Assembly: GCA_964035545.1 (NCBI GenBank)
Contig: OZ037765.1
Coordinates: 30,740,004-30,804,003 of the forward strand
DNA: 64,000 bases
Reading direction: 5' to 3'
From: Bugula neritina
Lineage: Eukaryota; Bryozoa; Gymnolaemata; Cheilostomatida; Bugulidae
A model generated the notes under the pieces. It saw nothing but the letters and a program-made list of their open reading frames with translations, was not told the DNA's origin and ran no database searches. Positions 1 to 12,064 of this stretch are shown in pieces. Both the position numbers and the translations under genes were made by a program. How positions within the stretch are numbered: the first letter of the stretch is position 1; each line of letters begins with the position of its first letter.

Positions 1-69
1 TGCCGACTTGTTTATAAATGAATCTCAGACTATAAAAGTCAGCTCTTTATATTTAATGTAAATTTGTAG

Positions 70-3000
70 AGTTATATGGAAGAAATCAAAAATATAGATT
101 TACCTGAAGGATTGAAAGGCAAAGAAAAAATAGTTTTTGGCAATATTCGGGCAATCCTGGCATTCCATAGAGAGTAAGTCAACTGTTGTGTACGTTGAGT
201 AAGTTGGTGTACGTTGAGTAAGTCAACTGTGGTGTACGTTGAGTAAGTTGGTGTACGTTGAGTAAGTTGGTGTACGTTGAGTAAGTTGGTGTACGTTGAG
301 TAAGTTGGTGTACGTTGAATAAGTTGGTGTACGTTGAGTAAGTTGGTGTACGTTGAGTAAGTTGGTGTACGTTGTGACTGACATTTTCCACGTGTGAGGT
401 GTGATTCACTCCACTATAATGTGTGGGCGTAGTCACATTAAGTTAATGCCAATTATTACTCTAGATGGCTAAAGGCTTGTTAAATGCATTCGTTTCGAAA
501 TCAATTGTCATGCCAATGGGTCTTGTTTCAAGGCAGGACAACTCCATAAATGTATTATGATTCCCAGTTGTTTTATCTAAATATTAAATCAATAAATATT
601 GGCTTTAAGATTATAAAGTTGATCAGGTATGACTGTAGTAATTTCAAACTGCTTGAATGTTTGTCAAAATTTAGGTGATAGAATACTTTTATTTTATAAA
701 TGAAATTCATTCTCTGATGAACTGGGTTACGTATAAGATTTATTTGGCTGTAGCCTCTACATCGAATATCAAGAGAATATCAGTGCATATAAAAGTGGTA
801 GTTGATTTGCTTCAAAAAATACTTGTAATATGATCCATCATAAATTCACCGTGTTTATAAACGTTGTAGACAAAATTAGGCTAGGGCATTAGAAAGCACT
901 AACCTTCTGCTATTAGTTTCAATTTCTACTCAAATAAATCAAGAGTAGTTTGTTTGCATTTTGCCAAAACAAATTTTAGGTGCTGTAAGCTGTTATGTTC
1001 TTTTAGCAAGTTCTTGCCTGGAGTTCAACAATTTCAAGACAACCCTCAAGAATTAGGTGCTCTATTCACAAAATATGTGAGTATGTTATAATACACACAT
1101 TTAATAAATATGTAAATTATATTATAGTGATATATAATATAATAAAGAATAAAACAGATTTTGCTTTTTACAAGCATCAAGCTTTGTAATTTTTTGTGAT
1201 ATGAAATATTGTTCATTTGCATGCATTTATTCGCACATGCTAATGACTATAATTAATTGTTAAAATATTTTAGGAAAAGCAACTCCGCCTGTACATAACT
1301 TATTGCGAAAATAAACCAAGATCAGAATATATAGTTACAGAATTTATGTCTACATTCAGAGTGAGTATTGTAATATTTTCTACTTGTCTCAATGTGTCTG
1401 GGCTACACACTGCATATACTGCAATATATATATGTCTATTCACATTCACAACTATTATATTCAGAAATATTATATTGCCAAAAAATATGCAAAGCATATT
1501 AATTTGAAATAATTTATTTTTTTAATCGTTAATTATTTTCCTAATAATTAATTATTTTTTTATAAATTGCATTCTTAATTGTTAATTAATTTATCAATTA
1601 ATAATTATTAGTTGCTTCCTTATTATAAGTCATTAGCAAGTTTTAAGAGAATTGTTTATTTCGTTTCCATAGAAACTCTCACAGCAGGTAAACACGAAGT
1701 TTCAGATTCAGGATTTACTTATTAAGCCAATACAGAGAATAATGAAGTATCAGCTGTTATTGAAAGACATCTTGAAGTACACAGAGCGGTCACATGAGCC
1801 AGTGATCACGTTACACAAAGCTATGGACGTCATGCACGCCGTCCCGCAAGCGGCTAACAATATGATGGAAGTTGGTAGAATAGATGGGTTTGAGGTGAGA
1901 AATAGTATTCTATTCTATTTCATGGCATTATTTTTACTAATTAACTACTTGGTCGAAAGAGTGTAGAAAAATGTAGCCATCTGCGATTCCATACGTGAAG
2001 TTATCTTTCCCCTATTTAACTTGTATTTTTTCGTCGATTTGCATGAAAAATTAGCTCACGGGTTATCCTATGTATTAATCACTTTATTTTGAATTCAAAT
2101 TAAGGGCATCTGCTTATTTAAAACAAAATAAAGTTAGGGGGTTCATATTTAAATTATATAGAACCAAAATATTTGAGCCTTTTTGACTTGCGTTAACCAT
2201 TAATGTTTATTTTCAGGTGAAACTAGCTGTACACGGAACTATTTTACTTCAAGACACCCTTCACGTAGCAGAATTCAAAATAAAGAAATCAGAAGACAGG
2301 AAATATAAGCTCAGACGTGTGTTTCTATTTGAGCAAATATTCCTGATATGTGACCTTTGTGAGTCACCCACCATGGGTCATTATTACAAGCACAGAAATT
2401 CTATAAAGGTACAGCAGCTACTCTTTCAGCACTTTATAAATGTTTAGTCTAAAGACAGTTTTGTATTTAGCTGTGGGAAATTCTAAAAACTTGGTATAAT
2501 TATATTATAATTAGATTTTAGCGGTTTATGTGTCACAGGTTAGTGAGCTCCGATTGGTGGAAACGGTGCATCAGGAACCTTTCTCATTTGTCCTCTCAAG
2601 TACTAGAAATGCAAACATTGACATGTATATACAAACCCGCACAGCTGAAGGAAAGGAAGAATGGACTAGGGCTATACAAGATATTCTGGACAAACAGACA
2701 GATTTCCTACAAAGTAAACTTATGAGTCACTACATAATGTTGTTAAATATAATCTTTGTTATATTTTAGTAGATGTATTGAAAACTATCTAGGGGTCATT
2801 TTACTTAATTTAGTACACACTGAAAATATCCAGATTTTAGCTGTTTTTCACAATTTAGCTGCAAACTAACAAAGGGTTTTTGCCCAAAACTAATAAAATA
2901 TCAATAAATCTACCTAAATAATTAAGGTTCTTTTTAATTTTGTACTTAATTAGGTAAAGTGACCCATAGCACAATTCTAAAGATGCTAGTATTTGTAATT

Positions 3001-3353
3001 ATGTTAATGGCACCAGAGTTTGAAGTTGGAGGTGGGCGTGTCATAGGCTTTCCAACCTGAAACTCCAATCGAAATTTAGAATTGACCTTTAACTTTAGGC
3101 TCTAACTAGCAATTTCTTATATTCTAAGATGTTCAGGTCACCTTTACGTGACTTGAATGCAGGAAATAAACAACTGGTGCGCTTTGTTTCAGTTCTCCAA
3201 AATCCTCTGTCAAGTATGCACTTGGGTCCAGAGGGCAGCTCAACCAGAGTCTTTCGTACTCAGAGTGATCGTCAAGACGCTTCGGCAGAGAATCATAAAC
3301 ACAAGCACAAGCGACACAGGGACGGTAACACTAGGCACCGGACAATTCACTGA
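70..3353 (+). CDS. TRIO/Kalirin GEF2-like RhoGEF, C-terminal part (DH-PH)
   Basis: This is a guanine-nucleotide exchange factor for Rho-family GTPases; the 5' part lies outside the window. Exons by hand are 70-173, 1007-1076, 1274-1360, 1673-1894, 2217-2408, 2539-2713 and 3193-3353. All junctions are GT/AG and keep one reading frame. The DH domain shows KIVFGNI, YCENKP and the conserved [18 protein letters not shown] helix. The PH domain shows [16 protein letters not shown], the YKHRNSIK strand and a closing [17 protein letters not shown] helix. This matches the second DH-PH unit of TRIO/Kalirin and the related GEFT better than other Dbl proteins. After the PH domain only about 53 residues remain, ending in a His/Lys/Arg-rich tail ([15 protein letters not shown]), so there is no SH3, Ig or kinase module here. 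Whether it is a TRIO orthologue or a short GEFT-like gene needs the upstream sequence. The first acceptor (68-69) is inferred. Confidence 0.9.
174..375 (+). repeat. Tandem array of 19/25-bp units that each carry a 5' splice donor
   Basis: The array begins exactly at the donor that ends the exon at 173. Short units read GTAAGTTGGTGTACGTTGA and longer ones carry an extra CAACTG segment. GA|GTAAGT recurs at 174 (the real donor), 199, 218, 243, 262, 281, 300, 338 and 357, with one mutated copy at 319. It is intronic. Any open frame through it is a by-product of the repeat. Confidence 0.9.
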
Positions 3354-4287
3354 TTTACATTTCACACTCGGAGTTGCCTCCCTTCATTCCGTAGATTTTC
3401 AGTAACTGATGTTATATTTTTATAGATTTGCTAGATGAAGTCATGTGTAATTTATTTGAAACTGTAAATATTTTTAGATCGTTGATTTTATAGAAAATAT
3501 ATGAATTAATTAAACAGCCATCATTGGTGCCATGGGTATGAAAAGGGTTGGGGAATGCATTACCTAGGCCTTGCTCAAATACAATGTGTAGTGTCATATA
3601 GTAAGATCTCATATTTTAATTTAATCACATGACTGAAATCATCAGTAGAACCATATGCTATACACATGGTTCATTCACTCATGTACATCAACTGATTGTT
3701 ATGCTGAATGGTAAAGCTATGGAGTAGAGGAAAGCTAGGTATGTAGACAAACAAAATGCCTTGCTGCCGTTTCCATTTTCATTTCACATAAACATAAACA
3801 GGTATAGGTAATATTGGTAAATCAATGATTACATGCTTGAGTGATACAATCTATATAAAAACTATACAAGATTTACTTTGCATAATCATTTGGAGTGTAA
3901 AAACTCAGCTTACAATTGTGCCATCATTTGGAGTTATGTGCACGTGGTCTTGGAAATTACTGCAAGGACTTTCCATATGCTTTGTGTCAAATCCGGGAGT
4001 AAAATAATGGAAACACTTGAAAAGTTGCAAAAAAGATTTCATGATGATTTTCCTGAGAAAAATGTGAAAGCGCATAAGAATAAAGAGACGATGTCCATTG
4101 TAAATCATTTGTAAACTAAACTAAATACACTGATGGTAAAAAGTCTCATCTTTACTTATAATTATAGTCTAAATATCAGAAAAATATCTTTAGACATTGG
4201 ATTATCTCATAGAATAATTCAAACATGCAATTCTCACTTTAGAAGATCATATTCTACATGGGCTATGTAGTGTTGAGGCTTCTTAGT
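3354..4287. other. 3' UTR and intergenic sequence, no gene seen
   Basis: This stretch follows the TRIO-like stop codon. It probably begins with the 3' untranslated region, but I see no strong AATAAA near the stop (an ATTAAA occurs near 3507). Short open frames around 3880-4110 have no recognisable similarity and no splice context. Confidence 0.5.
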
Positions 4288-4350
4288 AGCTACTATGGTT
4301 AGTGTGCCTACTTGCAAGCTAGAGGTCTCGGCTCAAATTCTAGGGAGGGG
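4288..4350 (+). repeat. tRNA-derived SINE-like fragment
   Basis: The segment has an A-box-like D-arm (ATGGTTAGTGTG), an anticodon-arm-like CTTGCAAGC, and a B-box-like GGCTCAAATTC. The same order of motifs occurs in the tRNA-like sequence near 53700. The arms do not pair well enough for a functional tRNA, so this is most likely the head of an old SINE or a tRNA pseudogene. Its 3' limit is unclear. Confidence 0.45.
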
Positions 4351-5336
4351 GGATTTTAACCCGTGCCCCAAACCAAAGTTTATAAACAAATTTGAAGAAC
4401 TTATGCTATCTCAATTTCTGCACTACTGCTCCTAAACGAAGGTGTGAAGTAGGTAAACCTTCCAACCTACTATGCCTGAACATCAAAAGTGTTTGATGCA
4501 TATGACCTGAAAAACTTGAGATAAGCTGAATTTTACATGAATCTGTATTTAATAGCTTTTTTAGATTGGCTTCTAGTTTATTTCTGCATAGAATTTAACA
4601 TCGATAATTAGTTGTCTGATTTAATTAATCTTAGTTAAAATAATATTGCGAAACATTAATGCAACAGTTGCAGATTCTAGATGCAGGATTTCTAGCAAGT
4701 CAATGGTTTAGCTAGCAGTTACTACCTGAAATTTGTTAGTTTCAATATAATCGTTTATTGCATCAATAAGTAAAATTTATTGTTTCATCTTTCAATTGCT
4801 TCAGTGAATAAATCATAGCAATGCTATAAATTATAAAGATTTTGGCTAATGATTAGATAAAATTTTGAGCTCTTGATTTTAATGCATTACATTGCAATTT
4901 GTACAATAAATTTTCTCCATTAATAGAAGTTAGATTCACAACACTGGGTTGTTACTTGACAATGATAGGATCATGTGACATGCAACCAAGCAAAGAAGAG
5001 ATTTTCTCCAATATGAGACTAGTGGATACTCCTATAGATCAGAGTGATGTATATACCCTTTAACCCTCTAAATTAGCCCAATAAATATGCTTACGCTATA
5101 GGCCAATGTTTCCATTTGTAAATAGAAGCACGTGTTGGCTTTTCTTTTCTACATTTTTACAAGCATGAAGGGCAACCCTATGCTTGTTCGTGTACACAGT
5201 TTTATCGTTCCTATGCATGCTTTCTGTGTTTTGTTTACTTTTTATAAAGTCATTTAATTGATTCAAATTTCTCAGCTTATTTCGGAAGAAGTTTGACTGA
5301 AATCTAGATTATATTGTAATAGTTGTAGGCTGTATA

Positions 5337-5377
5337 CACTGAACTGAAACTATAACCCGGGGGTTATAGTTCAATGG
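5337..5377. repeat. Small palindromic repeat, copy 1
   Basis: CACTGAACTGAAACTATAAC is followed by a CCGGG centre and then GGTTATAGTTCAATGG. The arms GAACTATAACC/GGTTATAGTTC are nearly self-complementary. A close copy lies at 6342-6375, so the pair brackets the MITE-like element between them. Confidence 0.6.
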
Positions 5378-5407
5378 CTGTAGCCGTGACAAAACCACGT
5401 GTTTACA

Positions 5408-6189
5408 TATCACTGGCTTTCCATGTACCGATCTCAGATCGATCTCAGCGAGATCGATCCATGGAAAGACGCCAAAGATCGATCTCCGTTGATCTGAGCT
5501 GGTCGGTCTGTAGAGCTCGAACTCAGATCGATCTCATGTCAATAAGACCATGGAAAGACCCCAGATCGATCTGAGAAGTAGAAAAAAACTGCGCGCTACA
5601 ATGTTGTCTGCTAATAAAAATGATAACTTATTGATAATTACTAAGCAAAGTATTAACTAATCATGATAACCACTTTTTCAGATGCCAAAACTTTGACTTT
5701 CAGTACAATGATTAAGAAAACTCTATTATATGCAGTAGAAGGTAAAAAAATGGGAAAATTTAAATTGAATTTAAATGACTATCAAAACTTAGTTTCATTA
5801 GCTATTTTCTTTGTAATTTTAAGCCTAACAGTCCTGTAAGTTTATTAATAATCTGCAAGACAGCCATTAATGTTATATAAGCTGTCAAGCTAAAAAATTG
5901 AAATTAATTATTTTAAATTGGCCAAATTACCATACACTGAAAGCTTTGCTGCGTATAGTTTATAGCTGGGATTAAATTTTAGACTACTACCCTCTTGTTT
6001 TCAACAGTAGTAGCTTTAATCACTCAAATAGGTGAACAAATTATACTTTTAAAGTATCCTTCACTTAAGAGGAGGCAACTTCGCTAGATCGATCTGACAC
6101 TCTCATGGAAAAACGATCGATCTGAGCACATTTTTTAGATCGATCTCAGCGAGATCGATCTGAGATCGGTACATGGAAAGCCCGTGATA
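5408..6189. mobile_element. MITE-like non-autonomous DNA transposon with long terminal inverted repeats
   Basis: The left end reads TATCACTGGCTTTCCATGTA. The right end is its reverse complement with one mismatch (G for T at position 7), and the inverted match continues for about 40 bp through CCGATCTCAGATCGATCTC. Both ends carry clusters of the palindrome AGATCGATCT and of CATGGAAAGRC as subterminal repeats. The middle (about 5590-6080) is plain AT-rich DNA without a transposase frame. If the leading TA is a target duplication, the element is of Tc1/mariner type, but the duplication is too short to settle this. Confidence 0.75.
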
Positions 6190-6341
6190 ATATTATTATT
6201 ATTACAAGCTTCCGTATTTTAGGAGTAATTCTAGGTAGCCAATCAAAATGCTCATTTATTAGTCTGCAGATAGATCAACCTAACAAAGTTAGAGTTCAGA
6301 CTCGAGTGATGAGCCTACACTGCTGTACCCGGAGTGGCACC

Positions 6342-6375
6342 CACTGAACTGAAACTATAAGTTATAGTTCTATGG
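6342..6375. repeat. Small palindromic repeat, copy 2
   Basis: This is a direct-orientation copy of the 5337-5377 repeat (CACTGAACTGAAACTATAA then GTTATAGTTCTATGG). It lacks the CCGGG centre. Downstream sequence to about 6900 is degenerate TAT/GAT-rich simple sequence. Confidence 0.6.
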
Positions 6376-7257
6376 TGGCACCCTATGAGTCAGTTTGACT
6401 GTATCGAGTGGAACGATTAGTAATACTAGTAGTAATAGTAAACTTTTAAAGCAGCTTTCTTTTATTATAATATTACTAAAACCACAAAATTACCAAAAGC
6501 ATCAAAAAATGCGTTATCTATCAGATAACCTAAGTCAGTAAAATTAAAAATAAATGTAATATTCAATTTCATATTCATATTGATATTGATGATCATAATG
6601 ATTATGATATTCATATGCCTATGGCGTATTGTTTTGATAATGATATAATTATAATTAATGTACTATATTAATATATATTATTATTATTATTATCATTTTA
6701 ATTATTATATATTCATATTGATATTCAATTTCCTATTGATATTGATATTGTAATTCCAGTAGTGATACTAATATTTATAGAGTTATGCTGAGTCTAATAC
6801 TTATAGTGTTACTAATAGTGATGGACAATAGACATAGTCATAGACATGGTTATGGTAATTCACTAATTAAATTACTGTAATTAGCTCACAATATATAAAC
6901 TATTAGTTTGAACACCATACTTGATCTTCATCTTGCACTATGTCTGGTGATTTGCAATAAGAAATTATATAAATTGAAATTGAAAAACAAATATAAATTA
7001 GAATTTATGGATAAAATGCTCAAATTATAACTATAAGATTGAAAAGTGTGAGCAGGTTTAGGTTGTTACTTAAGAAACTACAGTTAGCTAGTCAAAGTTA
7101 ACTTTTATAGACTTAGGCTCAAAATATAGGTAATAACCTGTTGCAGTTTTAGAAAAATAGATAATTTATTTTCAATTTTATTGCTTGAATTTTGCAAAAT
7201 TTAATGTAAGACTGTTATGTTTAGGTTAAATTGTAGGATTAGTTTACTGATGGTTTA

Positions 7258-10200
7258 ATGGAGGAACGTACGCCACTGTTGTCTTCTGACAGACTACCTA
7301 TTAATAACTCACTTGCATCAGAGAGTTCCACCGAATCATCTACAGAAGTGATAATCCGATCACCGGATGGTAAATTACTGCTATAGCATCTCTATATTGT
7401 TATTATAGCATCTCTATATTGTCACTATACTATGTCTATATTGTCACTAGCCACTCTTGCTGTAAGCCACCACACCACCGAACTATACTGCATCATAAGA
7501 TTATATTAAATACTAGCTGCATTTAGTTGTTATTCCGAAGATGATTTTCTCTGATTACCAGTCCTTTAAACATAAAATAATTACACGTTGGCTGTTAACT
7601 TATTATTTCCATGTTTTCTAGGAGATAGTCAAGGCACAACTACTTGGTACGCGTCTGTGTTTATTGTAATCAATGCTGCCTTGGGTGCTGGCTTACTCGA
7701 GTTTCCATACGCTTTCAGCAAAAGTGGTGGAATAGCGGCAGCACTCATAGTGCAGGGGGTTAGTAGATAATGTGCTACTTCTCAACTAGTTTAGGTGGTG
7801 TTATACAGGGCACTAATATAGGATTTAATAGCCAACCATTGCAATTATCTAATAAAACTAATGTTTTTCCTGGGCATATAATATGTTTTGTATCATGCAT
7901 TCAATTTAGTTACATTTGTTCTTTTTTTCTTGCTTATTATTCCCGCGGAAACTGTCGACAAATGCTACAATACAATTGATTGGAGTTAAGTTATCTCTTT
8001 TAGATTTTAATAGCGTTTATAGTTGGCTCGCTGTTTCTGCTAGCCTACTGCTCAAGGTTGAAAGACTCCAATACATTCCCCAGTACTATAAAGAATATAT
8101 GCGGGAAACGTGTGGAGGTGGCCAGTGCTCTGTGCATTATACTGTATACATTCGGATCTTGTATAACATATCTGATAGTCATCAACGATCAACTAAGCCA
8201 GTGTAAGTTATAGTCATATGGTGTGTTAGTCCGTGTCCTCAAGTCATTGGTTGATAGTGGTTAGTATATCCTCAACTTACTTCTGTAGTGTTGATTAGAT
8301 CTGTCATTAACCTGGTTATCAAGGCTGATAAACTATGTTCCTAGAATTATTGTGTAGTTGTATTTAATTGTCAATATCAGCATATAATAACTTTCAATAC
8401 CTCGATTGTATTACTAGTGCAATCAGTGTAGAAAAGTATTCAGAGAAGCTGGTGCTTCAAGTTTATTGGCAGTTTATTGTTTTATAGTGTTAGTGAGAAC
8501 AGGCTGTTGTGTGTGGAGTTATGTGGTCCTGTGTGCTTGGATATTAAATCTAACAAAAATCTATTTCTGTTTTTGCATACTTTTCAATATTTTGAAAAAT
8601 GAAGTTAGGGGATAAATAATTGATTAAAATATTAACTTTTTAACTTGCAAATGCTTTTAAAAAGTTGCAATAATAATGAATCTAAAAATGAACACTAAAA
8701 ACAATACAAGCCTACAAATATTATATTTTTTTTCTTGTAGTTTTTCTTTTTGTCACTAAGGATTCAGAATTCTGTACCCGCTGGTACCTGAGTAAAACTT
8801 TCACTCTCAGTCTCTCCTCAGTTCTCCTTATATTGCCTCTTTGCTACTCCAAGAAGATAGATTTCCTAAAGTATGCCAGGTAGGCCAGGAGAATATAACT
8901 CTTAGAAGTTTTGTTGAAGGCTTCAAAGCAATAAGCATATCAGGTGTTGAAGTGTGAAAACACTTGGCAAATTTGAAAGAAAAAGTTGAACAAAAGTTTT
9001 TCTACACAAATTTGGCATGGGTGAGTTTGGCGGATTGATTTCAGAGCTGTATTTCTGTTAGACAAGATAGCTGGGCTTCTTATTGTATTATATCCAAATA
9101 ACTTTTAAAACTATTAGAAAATTTTTCAAAAAGTGTCAACAAAAACTAACATTTGCTTTGCTATTGAATTGAATTTGCAAATTTTATTTATCAAGCAAAA
9201 TAGTGTTTCTAGTGTGTCCACTTTTCATATAATATTTACCCACATTTGTTGCGCATTTACATTATATGTTGTTGTGTGCGATGTTTAAATAGAGAACAAT
9301 AAACTGTAGATAGGCTGCCCTTTTCTCTACATATAGTATATTTGATTTTTGTTACGATGAAATCATCCAACTTTGAAACGATCATGTTGTAATGCAACTG
9401 TTGCAATTTCAATTTCTATGACAATTTCCTACTTTACACTAGTGTATGTACGCTCTATGTTTCTGTTGAACTCAGTTTTGCCGGTGTGCTTGCTGTCCTC
9501 TATGTGATCATACTAGTCATCGCTCGATATATCAATCCAGTCAACGATAAAGCCGATATTCATATTACTACCAGGTTAGTTGCTAGGTGTTGTGAAATAG
9601 ATTTATTTGTGGTATATTGTGAGGGGTTTATATTTTCAAGAATTTTCAGCATTATAAATCTCAGTCTATTTGTATAACTATTCTTTAATTAAGATTATGT
9701 TCTGCTGTTAATATAATATTAATATCTATTTTAGTCCCTCCTCATTTCTTGACGTGTTTACAGTTATTCCCACCGTCTGCTTCAGCTACCAGGTGAGTCA
9801 TATTTTCTTTTTTCATTCATATTTAGGTTATTGATTTATTTTTTACTGCAATGTGTTCTTAACTAGGATTTTCTTATGTAAAAAAGGTAAAAGTCGGTAA
9901 ATATATGAGTAGACCCACTTTTTAATGTTTGTCAAAATGTTTGTGTGTTATAGTTTATGTTTTCAAAATATTTCGGTATTTCAATGTTGGCTGTTGTGTA
10001 AAATTAAAGCCATTGTTGGCTTATGTTTTAAGACTAACTATAATATTTCAATTTTTTTATAGACAAAATATTTATACATATTATGTTAATACAAAAATGA
10101 TTATCGTCATCCTTGTTGATTGGAGTCATCTTCTTTTATTCTAGTGCCACGTAAGTATTATTCCCATCTACTCCTGCATGAAAGGAAGGAATACGAAGAA

Positions 10201-11586
10201 CTTTGCCAAGACTGTCTTAGTGGCCATCAGTATCTGTCTGTTTGCATACTCCGTCTCCGCCACTCTCGGTTATTACACCTTCGGAGATGCCGTCAAACAG
10301 GATATACTCCTTTCTTACCAACCTCCTCCCGTAGATGTAGTTGTTGGAGTTTTGATGGTAGCTGCTAAAACCTACACTACTTACCCAATTTTGCTGTTCT
10401 GTGGAAGGTAACTGGGTAACCTTTTAGTCTGCGATACTTGTGTATGGTATTTGGTTATTTCTAGAGTATGCGTTCACATGACGCTGTAACAAGTAGTAAA
10501 TGGCCTATATATCACCGGCGTTACATTTTACTTGTCTATGTATGTAAACACATTTATTGGCCAACTAGATGGAACGAATATTTTTACATCTTTTTATATT
10601 TTTTGCTTCTCTTCACTCAAGTGCTTTTTGCTTGGTTCCATTGTTTGTAGCCTGTTATATTTGTATATATATATTTTTTTTCTTTTTATCTTCACCATAT
10701 TGTTCAAGAATATATCCTAAATGTATTTAATTATCATTTGCAGAGTGGAAGTAGAAAAGTTATGGAAATATGCATGGAATTTGAGTGAAGAAACGGCGGC
10801 AGAACGTGAGTTTGTGAGGCGATGTGTGATTGCCACGGTGTGGTTTATTGCCACCTTACTGATAGCTCTGTACGTGCCAGCTATAGCCATAGTGATTGAC
10901 GTACTCGGTGCTTTGGCCGCTCTCTTCATTTTCTTCTTTCCAGGTAAGCTATTATTGCGACTTTAGGTGATATAATATTGTCTTTTTCAGCGAAATGAAG
11001 CATATAAAGCTTTCTGTTATAAATACCGTGCTATTCGCTGATTTTCTGTTGATGCACAATGAAAACACGATTTAAAACAAGTTTTTGCAATACTCCTAAA
11101 GGTACTGTAACCAACATTAGAGGTTATTTTGCAGTGAAGGGCAGTTGTAAAGCTTTCTAGCCAACCATCATTTGCATATAAAAGATCGCAATGCAATAAA
11201 TTTAGGTCAAGACTATTCCAAAGAGCGAATTCGTTTGCCAGCCATTTTGACCAGTTTCATGATTCAAACTTTTCTAAAAATTCACATTGCTTAACAAATT
11301 TTACAAGTGTTTTATTTGTTGTATTATTGTGGCTAGAACTTCTGTTTTCATTTAGCTTTAGTCATTTTTGTTTTCTGTGCCCCATTTTATAGGAATGTGT
11401 TTGATGAAGATAGCAATGGACTACATTCCAGCTGTTCACACTTTCAGAAGAAGGTTTCTGGCTGTAGCAGCCACACTCTTCATGATTATTGGCTCATTCT
11501 TATTCGGATTGGTCATCGTTCAGTCTATCATGGACGATGCTGCTCCAGCCGCTACACCCATCTCCAATGTTACAATATGTACTTAG
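7258..11586 (+). CDS. SLC38A7/A8-like sodium-coupled neutral amino acid transporter
   Basis: This is a multi-pass transporter of the SLC38 (SNAT) family. SLC38A7 moves glutamine and asparagine across the lysosomal membrane in vertebrates. Exons are 7258-7369, 7622-7758, 8004-8202, 8741-8879, 9476-9574, 9735-9792, 10145-10407, 10744-10943 and 11393-11586, which join in phase to 466 codons, close to the usual length of about 460. Family motifs are visible: the first membrane segment FIVINAALGAGLLEFPYAFS; LLAYCS; YTFGSCITYLIVINDQ; WYLSKTFTLSLSSVLLILPL; PTVCFSYQCHVS; LGYYTFGDAV; TTYPILLFCGR; and a hydrophobic C-terminus. The N-terminus MEERTPLL contains an acidic dileucine signal (ERTPLL), which would suit endolysosomal targeting. 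The start is the first ATG in an exon without an upstream in-frame alternative that I could see. A7 and A8 cannot be separated by eye. Confidence 0.9.
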
Positions 11587-11924
11587 TTTGAACAATCATC
11601 TTCTAAATTCTATAATTTTTGATACCTTTCCATTTTTGGTGCTCAAATTTTTGTATCATTTTTAATGAGCAAATTTGTAATTTTTAAATTTTATTTGCTT
11701 TTATACAAATAACAGATATACTTTTATGCTAAATCCTTTTCAATAACAATTTTAATTTCTGATTTATATAATAATTTATTCTACAAGTTTCAACTTGAAA
11801 CTTAGAATTAAAGAATTATAAACTACTGTGTAAAATGCTCAACTATATTATTTACAATGTTAGCACTTGACAGCATAAAAATATATTATATATATTAAAT
11901 TTTATAAAAATTATAAATTGTGGA

Positions 11925-11930
11925 AATAAA
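11925..11930 (+). terminator. Likely polyadenylation signal of the SLC38-like gene
   Basis: An AATAAA hexamer lies about 340 bp after the stop codon. It sits in AT-rich sequence just before the end of the convergent syntaxin gene. Confidence 0.5.
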
Positions 11931-12064
11931 TAGGCCTTCTCTGAGCATAATTAAATGTTTTGGAACTAAAAGGTGTCTGTAAACAGTATTTCATTTATTG
12001 CCCACTTCCAACCTAATCTAGCCCATTTGACTGTGAATTATAACCTTGCTAGTACCCAGAGACA

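Noticed and set aside
3878-4114. Plus-strand frame with a helical-looking end (METLEKLQKRFHDDFPE)
   Set aside because: No splice context, no similarity that I recognise, and it lies in intergenic AT-rich DNA. It could be a transposon scrap, but this cannot be supported.
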